Part shown: one piece after another, positions 26,334-33,771 of the stretch | Numbering within the stretch: position 1 is the stretch's first letter | Layout: each line of letters begins with the position of its first letter | Made by a program: the position numbers and the translations under genes | Source: Muribaculum intestinale | GTDB taxonomy: Bacteria > Bacteroidota > Bacteroidia > Bacteroidales > Muribaculaceae | NCBI RefSeq assembly: GCF_002201515.1 | Contig: NZ_CP021421.1 | Span: 2,852,001 to 2,916,000 of the forward strand | Length of the DNA stretch: 64,000 nucleotides | Reading direction: 5' to 3' | Notes under the pieces: generated by a model | Seen by the model: only the letters and a program-made list of their open reading frames with translations | Told to the model about the DNA's origin: nothing | Databases searched by the model: none

Positions 26334-26627
26334 TTAAATTTTATTGATAAGATAATCCTTGCCAAGAATCGCTTCACAAGTTTGTACTGCGGTCAATGTC
26401 ACGCCACAAAAGCCATGCATATTTATACTTTGTCCTGTAAGAAACAAGTTGGGAATCTTGGTACGCAAGGGAATAAATGGAATGGCATCATTACAATCTT
26501 TGCGCAAACCACACATAGCTCCATGCCTAACACCCGTAAAATCGTGGATTGTTAAAGGCGTGGCGGAATCTATGTACTCCACCGCTTCTCTAAGACTTGG
26601 ATATATCTCAGATAATTTGTCTAATAT
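26334..26627 (-). pseudogene. Phytoene-desaturase-like FAD oxidoreductase, C-terminal remnant
   Basis: Only the last ~95 residues remain, including DFTGVRHGAMCGLRKD and the FAD-family end NLFLTGQSINMHGFCGV. These are typical of CrtI/CrtISO-like oxidoreductases found in carotenoid and flexirubin-type clusters. The missing ~400 residues were lost where the IS4-type element (26628-27996) now stands, and the sequence beyond that element is an unrelated integrase. The promoter-proximal genes of the lipid operon have therefore been removed or separated, and expression of the rest is in doubt. Confidence 0.65.
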
Positions 26628-27996
26628 CAATGATTCGGTAAAATTTGAGGTTGTTCAGTCTTGGCTAAGCCGCTAACTGAGCCAACCGATGATTTATTTT
26701 CTTAATTATTTTGAGATGCGGAGATTTTCCGCAAGTCGAAATAATTGTTGAGGCGAGATAAGATTCAAACATAAGCCGCTTGAACTGCGCTACCGAAAGA
26801 TCCGGATAATCCTTCCTTATGACCTCTTTGCAGACATTGAGGGCTGTGAAGGAAAGATTGAACGCAAAGTCAAGCCGGGCTTTGTCGCGGGTCTGCTGTG
26901 ACTGAAGTCCGGTGAACTGCTTGGCATCGCGTATGCCGAACTCAATCTGAAAGCGGGTGCGGTAGAAACCGATGATCTTTTCAGGCCTCATGTCGGTGTC
27001 GGTAGAGAAGTAAAGAAGAGGCTCTCCGTTTTCAACCGGACAGACCACGATACGGATGTCGCGTTTCAATGCCCTCGAATGTACGACCGCCGTGTGACAT
27101 CGGGTTTTGTTTCCTTTGGAATCCTCATATATGAATGAAGTGAACACGGACATATCAAGGTTGGAGAAATCCACTTTCTCTCCATACTTTTTCTTTCTGC
27201 CGCGTCTTCGCGGGGCGGAGGAATCCGGTATGGCCAGATACCTCAGATATGAGTTGGCACGTAATCTCCCGACAAATCGGAATCCCATGCCAATCACTTC
27301 ATTTACAAACTCATATTTGGAGAAAAATGCATCTGCGACCAGAATATCCGTCAGTGAATGCAGCTCAGTAGCCTTTGACCTGACAAGTGCCACATACCAG
27401 TCAAGCATTGACATTTGTTTCTCGGATTCAAGAGTCCTAAAGTCCGGTGACTGGACAGCACCGAGCATCACGCATGTATGTTTACTCAGACTTATTGCTC
27501 CAATTGCCATTATCTCCAGACCGCGTTTCACACGTTGTGCCACCCCTGACCAGAAACGGCCTATGCCATACGTCAGTCTGCCTGCTTTTGAAATGAACGA
27601 CGGATCGATTGCCACTGCCATGTCATCTGTCGGTCCAAAACAATCCTGCGCCATACCTATGTTGACTTTCATCCAGTCTACGGATGTCTTGAAATTGGAG
27701 GCAAAGGTCTTGGCTGTACGACCGCCATAGCGCGACAGCCGGGTAAAATTGACTTTGCCCGGAATCAACGCGACAGTGCGTATTGTTAAAATCATCCAGT
27801 TGAGGAACCTTTTGCTCATCTTGGTTGTAGTATTTTCAAATACCGACTTACACCTTAAGGTGAAGTCTTTGAGAATCGCCAATACGTTCATACGCTAAGT
27901 TTTTTATAATGAACGATTTGGCGATTCATTTGTATTTGATAATTCGTTATATTAACTTAAGTTTCAACTACTTCGGTAATTTTTACCGAATCATTG
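26628..27996 (-). mobile_element. IS4-type insertion sequence
   Basis: The element is 1,369 bp, bounded by inverted repeats starting CAATGATTCGGTAAAA at both ends. It encodes one transposase on the minus strand. No short direct duplication flanks it, and the genes on the two sides are unrelated fragments, so a deletion or recombination has happened at this element. Confidence 0.75.
26665..27891 (-). CDS. IS4-family transposase
   Basis: This 408-residue DDE transposase has aspartates in VAIDPSFI (about 95) and LVADAFFS (about 187). The IS4 hallmark Y-x2-R-x3-E-x6-K appears as YRTRFQIEFGIRDAK (about 316-330). The basic linker RRRGRKKKYG sits near 230. The frame is intact and starts 105 bp inside the right end of the element, so the element could still move. 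Confidence 0.85.
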   Translation of the reverse strand: MNVLAILKDFTLRCKSVFENTTTKMSKRFLNWMILTIRTVALIPGKVNFTRLSRYGGRTAKTFASNFKTSVDWMKVNIGMAQDCFGPTDDMAVAIDPSFISKAGRLTYGIGRFWSGVAQRVKRGLEIMAIGAISLSKHTCVMLGAVQSPDFRTLESEKQMSMLDWYVALVRSKATELHSLTDILVADAFFSKYEFVNEVIGMGFRFVGRLRANSYLRYLAIPDSSAPRRRGRKKKYGEKVDFSNLDMSVFTSFIYEDSKGNKTRCHTAVVHSRALKRDIRIVVCPVENGEPLLYFSTDTDMRPEKIIGFYRTRFQIEFGIRDAKQFTGLQSQQTRDKARLDFAFNLSFTALNVCKEVIRKDYPDLSVAQFKRLMFESYLASTIISTCGKSPHLKIIKKINHRLAQLAA

Positions 27997-28733
27997 TGTA
28001 TAAAGACATCGATCGAATGGCTCAATGGCAGAATATAATGTCCATACCTAAGGCCAAGACAGAAAAAAAAGCGTTGGAATATCTTACTCCTGAGGGTATA
28101 AAGCTCCTTCTCGAACAGCCGGATCAATTGACCTCTATGGGGCGCAGACATCTTGCGCTTTTGGCTCTGATGTACGATACCGCTGCAAGAGTGCAGGAAA
28201 TGGCAGACTTAATCGTCGGCAGTCTTCGTATTCAGTCAGAGCCATATACGATTAAAATAGTAGGCAAAGGGAACAAAGCCCGAATAGTACCACTTTCAAA
28301 GGAACAGGTATCTCTGATTAAACAGTATATGTCTGAAAATCAGAAATCGCTCGTTTCTCACACATCGCCTTTGTTCCAAAACTCCAGAGGCGAGAAACTT
28401 ACAAGAGAAGGAATCGCCTACATACTAAAAAGATATGCAGATATGGCAAGACATTTGAATCCGGAGCTCATTCCGCAAAGAATAAGTCCCCACTGCATAA
28501 GACACAGCAGAGCCATGCACCTTCTTCATAAAGGGGCCATGCATATCGTAGACCTGAGGGACTTCCTCGGCCATGCTTCGATAGTTACTACAGGAGTTTA
28601 TGCAAGAGCAGACTCCAAGGCCAAACGGGAAGCCTTGGAAAAAGCTTATAAAGGCGTAACATCTAAAATGTCAGAAAGAGAATGGGAAAATGACAAAAAC
28701 CTGTTGACCTGGCTTAAACAACTGGGCCATTAA
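27997..28733 (+). pseudogene. Tyrosine recombinase lacking its N-terminus
   Basis: The catalytic domain of an XerC/D-like recombinase is present, with arginine in TAARVQEM, lysine in GKGNKAR, HCIRH, GHASIVTT and the tyrosine in GVYARA. The N-terminal core-binding domain is missing. Upstream bases back to 27909 are the inverted repeat of the IS4 element, and frames starting there are artefacts. The first plausible native residues are KDIDRMAQW, about 240 residues before the end. An ATG at 28018 could start a short product, but DNA recognition would be impaired. Confidence 0.7.
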
Positions 28734-28738
28734 ATCTT

Positions 28739-28812
28739 TATGAGAAGTCCATCTGATAAGTAGCAATGATAGACGCCTGAATATCTGGCGGCTTTGAAAT
28801 GGACTTCTCATA
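28739..28812. repeat. 14-bp perfect inverted repeat after the recombinase
   Basis: TATGAGAAGTCCAT (28739-28752) and ATGGACTTCTCATA (28799-28812) are perfectly inverted, 46 bp apart. CTCATAAT also repeats directly at 28807 and 28824. The repeat separates the recombinase from the point where the pcfK paralogue is cut, so it may be the terminus of the recombinase-carrying transposon or a terminator. Confidence 0.6.
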
Positions 28813-28820
28813 ATATGCCT

Positions 28821-28967
28821 CTACTCATAATGATTTACTGCACCTTCCATACTCTTGGATGGGTTCGCCATCTTGATAGCGAATGTGGGTTCTGCGATGC
28901 AACGCTCTTGGAGCATCTGCTGCATAACTGCGATTGCAGCGTTGTTGGATTTCATTGAGTTTGCCAT
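28821..28967 (-). pseudogene. Truncated pcfK paralogue
   Basis: The 48-codon frame reads MANSMKSNNAAIAVMQQML and then KMANPSKSMEGAVNHYE before a stop. It aligns with residues 1-50 of the intact PcfK at 13150-13605, which has MANEMKSSNAV and YANPAKSLEKALNYV. Everything after that is replaced by recombinase-linked DNA. The start lies 12 bp after the small membrane protein gene, the same layout as in the intact module. Confidence 0.75.
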
Positions 28968-28979
28968 ATCAGTATGGTA

Positions 28980-29192
28980 TTAAAGTGTGAATAACCAATA
29001 GATTATCAGTATTGCGGTTATGAGGGATATAACCCAGCCCGCACCTCGGATTACAGGTCTGACTATCGCCCACACCAGAGTTCCGATTATTGCTCCGATG
29101 ATGATTGCCACCACCTTTGCAACCCTTTTTATTTGGTTGAACCTGAGGCTTTGAGCTTCGCTTTGACTTTTTATGTGGCTGTTTGTTTTCAT
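28980..29192 (-). CDS. Small membrane protein, paralogue of the 12921-13136 product
   Basis: This 70-residue protein has a polar start and two hydrophobic helices around AIIGTLVWAIVRPVIRG and GWVISLITAILIIYWLF. Motif order and length match the protein at 12921-13136, with roughly half the positions identical by eye. It heads a truncated pcfK. No known function. Confidence 0.65.
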   Translation of the reverse strand: MKTNSHIKSQSEAQSLRFNQIKRVAKVVAIIIGAIIGTLVWAIVRPVIRGAGWVISLITAILIIYWLFTL

Positions 29193-29199
29193 CGTTGCG

Positions 29200-29860
29200 A
29201 CTTTTTTTTATTTGTATATCACCATCGGTTTTCGCTTGCTTGACACCTGCAAGGCGTGTGGTGAACAGAGGGGATGTTCGCCTTTGACGGAAAAATACAA
29301 GCCGCAGGTCTGGAGATTTTTTAGCCAATAGGCATCAGAATATCCCCGGCACCGCACGTTACCCACTGGCAAGCAAGTTGAAAATCGTTGTTGATTAGAC
29401 AATAACAGGAGCCACGACTCCGGCACGGTGAAAACATATAGTCACATACTCGAAAGAAAATTTCGTAATATTGAAATGCTAATAGAATTGTCCGGTCCCG
29501 AAAAGTCGAGTCTGTGATATGCCGACAACGCAGGAAGGCGGCACATCACCGTCTCGGCCCGTGGACTGCTGCTAACGGAGAGTGGCGCAACGGCTCAAAT
29601 AACGAATGATGGAGGTGGCATAAGAACACGGAGTGGCAGATAGACTTGGCAGGTACAGCGAAGCAACCTGCTCAGGCTATCAGACACTCGGTGTTTAGCC
29701 GACTCTTCAATTCTGATAATGCGGTCAGCGGTAGTGCCGGACTCGCTCCTTATCGGCTTGCCGCTTTACTCCGCAAAGAAACGCCGCTGACGGCATTGCC
29801 CAATACCTGCGATGCCTCGCTTGCGATTGCCAAAGTCGAGCCGTTGCGCCTCTCGTAGTT
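29200..29860 (-). ncRNA. Second copy of the candidate long non-coding leader
   Basis: Read on the minus strand, this stretch carries the same ordered blocks as 12205-12915 and ends just before the paralogous membrane-protein gene. Between blocks the two copies differ in length by amounts that are not multiples of three. A 70-codon plus-strand frame inside it (29646-29858) has no equivalent frame in the first copy. Nucleotide conservation without coding conservation suggests RNA or cis-acting DNA function. Confidence 0.4.
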
Positions 29861-29930
29861 CCGAATCGAATAATTCAGTCATATTTGTAAGCATCTGATT
29901 TTTCGTAGTCTGTATGTCAGGAAATTTTCG

Positions 29931-29938
29931 TAAATTTG
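29931..29938 (+). promoter_or_regulatory. Bacteroidetes -7 box for the AlbA_2 gene
   Basis: TAAATTTG fits the TAnnTTTG consensus and lies 21 bp before ATG 29959. This argues against an upstream in-frame start at 29914. Confidence 0.5.
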
Positions 29939-29958
29939 CATTTATAAGTGCAATAGAT

Positions 29959-31572
29959 ATGGATACGCCTTCTTCTTTCAGCCTTGAAATGCTGGCAACA
30001 TATAAAGAAAACTCCCTGCTTGAAGTCAAGTCGGCCCGGGGAGGTCTGCCTAATTCCTTATGGGAGTCTTATTCCGCTTTCGCCAATAGCGAGGGCGGAG
30101 TGATTGTGTTGGGTGTAAAGGAAAACAGTAAGGATGGTTCGCTATATGTCGAGGGTCTTGATGATGTGCATAAGCTGCTCAAGGATTTCTGGAACATGGT
30201 GAACAACCGGCAGAAAGTCAGTTGCAATATCCTCACTGACAGCATGGCGGTTCCTGACAGGATTGAAGGAAAGGATGTGATTGTAATCCGTGTGCCGCGA
30301 GCCGAGCGCACTTCGCGTCCGGTATATGTCGGCTCTGACCCGCGAACCGGAACGTATCGCCGCAATTTCGAGGGCGATTACCATTGCTCGATTGATGAGG
30401 TGTCGCTGATGATTCGCGATTCTGCATTGGTGACGGATGACAATAAACTGCTGACCGACCTTGACGTGTCGGTATTTTGTCCGGATACGGTAAAGTCATA
30501 TCGTAATATATTTCAACTCATTCGCCAAAACCATCTGTGGAATAAAGAGGATGACGCAATGTTTTTGCGTCGTATCGGTGCGGTGCGCGAGGATAAGGAT
30601 ACAGGCAAGTTTCATCCTACTGTGGCAGGACTTCTTATGTTTGGCTACGAATATGAGATAACCGCTGTATTCCCAAATTATTTCCTCGACTATCAGGAAA
30701 ACCGCACCAACGGCATCTATGCCCGCTGGACTGACCGCATTACGTCGCAGTCGGGAGATTGGAGCGGCAACGTGTTTGACTTCCTTTTGAGAGTGATTCC
30801 CAAGTTGCAGGCTGATTTGAAAGTGCCCTTCATGTTCAAAGGCAATCAACTGAATGAGGACACCCCATTGCACAAGACGGTGCGCGAGGCTACAGTAAAT
30901 ATGCTTGCAAACGCTGATTTCTATGGTCGTCGCGGTGTAATCGTACAGAAAGGAGCCGACGGTTTCAGATTTGCCAACCCCGGCAGTATGCGTGTGTCGC
31001 TTGCCGAAGCGATACAGGACAGCGCATCAGATCCACGAAACGGTGTAATGATGAAAATGCTTGCGATGGTAAAATATGGCGAGCGTGCCGGCAGCGGTCT
31101 TCAAGGCATTTTCAAGACATGGCAGAGCGTATATCACTGTGCGCCCAAACTGGAAGTGACAACCTCCGGCGGCGTTGACCGCACAACTCTTACCCTCGGT
31201 TTTGAAGGACACCAGCCCGATATAGAGGCGATGAAACTTCTCTATGACAATCCTGATGAGCTTATTGAGGTAAGTGATACACCGAAAAGTAAGGGAGAAA
31301 GTAAGGATGTCCCTCAAAATGGAGAGAGTGTCCTTCAGAATGTCCCTCAAAACAACATAAACGTCCTTCAAAACGAAGAGGATATCCCTCAAAACGAAAG
31401 TTTCGATATTAAAAAGGAGATAGTTAAATTGATCAATGAAGATTTACAAATCACTCGCGAGCATATTGCAAAGGAGTTAAACATTTCTTCAAAGACCGTA
31501 GGACGCTATCTTTCAAAACTCGGGATTTCGTGGGAAGGACATCCTAAAACTGGGCATTGGAAACTCCCCTAA
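29959..31572 (+). CDS. AlbA_2/Schlafen-type ATP-binding transcriptional regulator
   Basis: This 537-residue protein begins MDTPSSFSLEMLATYKE. The N-terminal AlbA_2 (Schlafen-like) domain carries ENSLLEVKSARGGLP and NSEGGVIVLGVKE. A central HATPase-like region (about 290-400) includes REATVNMLANADF and GERAGSGLQGIFKTW. Near residues 450-485 is a degenerate repeat of V/I-PQN and VLQN units, written at DNA level as repeated GTCCCTCAAAA-like words. It ends in a winged-helix or HTH domain (REHIAKELNISSKTVGRYL). Proteins of this type are common in Bacteroidales accessory regions. The start was chosen from the promoter box at 29931. Confidence 0.8.
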   Translation: MDTPSSFSLEMLATYKENSLLEVKSARGGLPNSLWESYSAFANSEGGVIVLGVKENSKDGSLYVEGLDDVHKLLKDFWNMVNNRQKVSCNILTDSMAVPDRIEGKDVIVIRVPRAERTSRPVYVGSDPRTGTYRRNFEGDYHCSIDEVSLMIRDSALVTDDNKLLTDLDVSVFCPDTVKSYRNIFQLIRQNHLWNKEDDAMFLRRIGAVREDKDTGKFHPTVAGLLMFGYEYEITAVFPNYFLDYQENRTNGIYARWTDRITSQSGDWSGNVFDFLLRVIPKLQADLKVPFMFKGNQLNEDTPLHKTVREATVNMLANADFYGRRGVIVQKGADGFRFANPGSMRVSLAEAIQDSASDPRNGVMMKMLAMVKYGERAGSGLQGIFKTWQSVYHCAPKLEVTTSGGVDRTTLTLGFEGHQPDIEAMKLLYDNPDELIEVSDTPKSKGESKDVPQNGESVLQNVPQNNINVLQNEEDIPQNESFDIKKEIVKLINEDLQITREHIAKELNISSKTVGRYLSKLGISWEGHPKTGHWKLP

Positions 31573-31777
31573 AAGGAATAACTGTTATCGTTTGATAAGT
31601 ATTTTTAACTCTGGAAGTGTTGGATAATCGCTGAAAAATCAGTAATTTTGCTCTCAGTCATGTCCCACATGGCGTAAGAACATTGAAATCTGTAGGAGTA
31701 TAGAAAGGGAACGCGCCCTGAACGCTCTCGGATTAAATGTCTGATAGACACGATACTTAATTTATAGTCCCATTGTC
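31573..31777. other. Non-coding stretch after the AlbA_2 gene
   Basis: No supported gene was found. It leads into an imperfect palindrome, GTCCCATTGTCCAAGTGGGAC (about 31767-31787), and the 14-mer shared with 36712. A 64-codon minus-strand frame has no recognisable features. Confidence 0.4.
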
Positions 31778-31791
31778 CAAGTGGGACCACT
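31778..31791. repeat. 14-bp direct repeat, possible attachment core (left)
   Basis: CAAGTGGGACCACT occurs here and again at 36712-36725. In both places a strong hairpin terminator follows within about 15 bases. The repeats bracket the truncated hypothetical gene, IS21 and the half IS copy, and the right one lies next to the core chromosome. Confidence 0.45.
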
Positions 31792-31801
31792 ACTATCAAT
31801 C

Positions 31802-31828
31802 AAAAGTCGCTGAATTTCAGCGACTTTT
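31802..31828. terminator. Hairpin terminator
   Basis: AAAGTCGCTGAA and TTCAGCGACTTT pair perfectly with a minimal loop. CTTTTT follows on the plus strand, so it works best for plus-strand transcripts. Confidence 0.7.
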
Positions 31829-31947
31829 CTTTTTGTCGCTGATTTCAGTCCCCTTTTTAGTCCCCTGACGTATCACACACAATCATAGAATTTCATATAC
31901 CTGATAGCTCTGCGTGGGTGAATGTTTATGAACTGTTATGTTTGTTC

Positions 31948-32877
31948 TTATTTCTTGATCTTATACTTTCTTTCAAATTCTTCTTGTGCTACTTGAGGCC
32001 AGTAGTCTTCGATGAAGTCTTTTATCCAAGAATACCGATCACTCTTATCGCAGTAAAGTTTTACCAAATAATCCATCCTTCTAGCAGGACTTAATGTTTC
32101 TTCTTTGCATGGTTTAAGGCTATTAATCATAGCCGGATTCAAAGTTATCAGCATGTCGATTACTTCTTTCTCGTCCTTCGGGTCTGTTTTCCATTGAATG
32201 CCCCCCATAAGTCGTGTTGCTGGAGAGACTTGATCTTTAGAATATCTTCCAAGCTTGGGAACAGATGGGTAAAATAACGAAGCAAAAGAATAGAGGGCTA
32301 TTGTCTTATCAATAACACTAAAGAACTCAGAGAGATTTTTAACATACTTATTTATAAATTCTATTCTCTTCTGGCCGTTAAAGACAAGCATGTCATCGAA
32401 AAATCGCATGAGGGTTATCTCGGTCGCTTCAACCCCATCCTCTCCAATTAGATGGTTTGTAATATTGACAGCCTCATGGACATTATCTTTTATATGTTCA
32501 TGGATTTTAATCACCAGCCACTTATCAATAAGTGTGGTCATAACATTAAGTGTCTTCGATGAAATGTTAAGTTCCTCCGCTTGATTTTCCAGTATGTTAG
32601 GTAATTGATTGGGTAGAGAGTCAGTGGCCTTTTGGAGCTGCTTTTTATCAGCCCTACTGAGACCTTCTATGTTCTCTGCCGTCGTCAATGCTTTCCCAAC
32701 CTCATTTTCATAAGAATTCAGCATCTCAGTTAAGTTTAAATCACCTACAGATTCACCGAATAGAAGAAAATTTAAAATCCTAGAGAATCCACTATCACCA
32801 CTACCTAAAATCTCGTCTGCTATAGTCGCAAGCAATCTCTTATCACTCATTAATTGATCCTCAACGAAGCTCAAAAA
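31948..32877 (-). pseudogene. Hypothetical protein gene decapitated by IS21
   Basis: About 309 residues of native sequence remain, starting at the IS21 edge with TFLSFVEDQLMSDKRLL and ending EEFERKYKIKK. The open frame extends 51 bases into the IS21 end, whose repeats happen to supply an ATG and MVPFSNAIRVPFQML. A chimeric protein could therefore be made, but the native start is lost. The protein is soluble, helical and rich in charged residues, with no family I recognise. IS21 is not flanked here by a matching duplication, so sequence upstream was deleted or recombined. Confidence 0.6.
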
Positions 32878-32951
32878 TGTATCTAACATTTGAAAAGGGA
32901 CCCGGATAGCATTTGAAAAGGGGACCACCCGGGATGGGGATGCAAAGATAA

Positions 32952-33740
32952 TTATATTTGTTGAGTCATCATTTCCTGAGTTTCTTTCATGCGGTATGAT
33001 TTGCCTGTCATGTTAAGCAGTATAGCCTTGTGGGTCAGGCGGTCTACCATTGCGGTGACCAGTACTTTGTCGTCAATAATCTCGTTCCAGCGGTTGAAGG
33101 CGAGATTGGTTGTGACGACGGTCGTCTTCTTGTCGGTGCGGAGGGAGAGATGGTTAAAGAGCATCTCTGCGCCGGCCTTGTCGCAGGAGACGTATCCGAA
33201 CTCATCACAGATGACCATGTCGTATCTCTCGAACTTGTTTTCCAGCGACCGGAGTGTCAAAGCGTTGCGGCACTCGCGTATCTGCGTGAGCAGTCTTGGC
33301 ACGGATGTGAACAGCACCGAGTGTCCGGCATTACATGCGGCGATACCGAGAGCTGTCGCCAGATGAGTCTTGCCTGTTCCGGGATTGCCGTATAGAATGA
33401 GGTTGCGTCCGTTTTTGATGAAGTCGAGTGTCTCGAGTGTCGGGAGCGCTTTCCGGGCATCGGCGGGCAGAGCGTCGGTGTCGATTTCGTTAAGATAGCG
33501 AAGTTGCGGGAACCCTGCGTTTTTGATGCGGTGACGGCGCTGGTTTTCAGAGCGGTTCTCTTTTTCGCGCCGGAGCAGTTCGGCTGTAAACCGCCATAGG
33601 TTCCATTGTTCGTCGGCGCTCTGCTGTATAAGCAGGTCGATGTCGCGCCGCACAAGCGGGAGTTTAAGGTCGAAAGCGCATGAGCGAATGAGCTCCCGAA
33701 GTCCGTCACGGTCTGTTTCATGTATGTCTGTCATTGTCAT
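32952..33740 (-). CDS. istB: IS21 helper ATPase IstB
   Basis: This 262-residue AAA+ ATPase has Walker A YGNPGTGKTHLA (about 117-128) and Walker B MVICDEFGYV (about 175-184). A sensor region, VTTNLAFNRW, follows. IstB assists IstA in capturing target DNA and forming the strand-transfer complex. The gene is 31 bp downstream of istA. The length is that of the family. Confidence 0.9.
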   Translation of the reverse strand: MTMTDIHETDRDGLRELIRSCAFDLKLPLVRRDIDLLIQQSADEQWNLWRFTAELLRREKENRSENQRRHRIKNAGFPQLRYLNEIDTDALPADARKALPTLETLDFIKNGRNLILYGNPGTGKTHLATALGIAACNAGHSVLFTSVPRLLTQIRECRNALTLRSLENKFERYDMVICDEFGYVSCDKAGAEMLFNHLSLRTDKKTTVVTTNLAFNRWNEIIDDKVLVTAMVDRLTHKAILLNMTGKSYRMKETQEMMTQQI

Positions 33741-33771
33741 TCAGTGTATTGGTTGTTTTTTGGGGGGGTAT

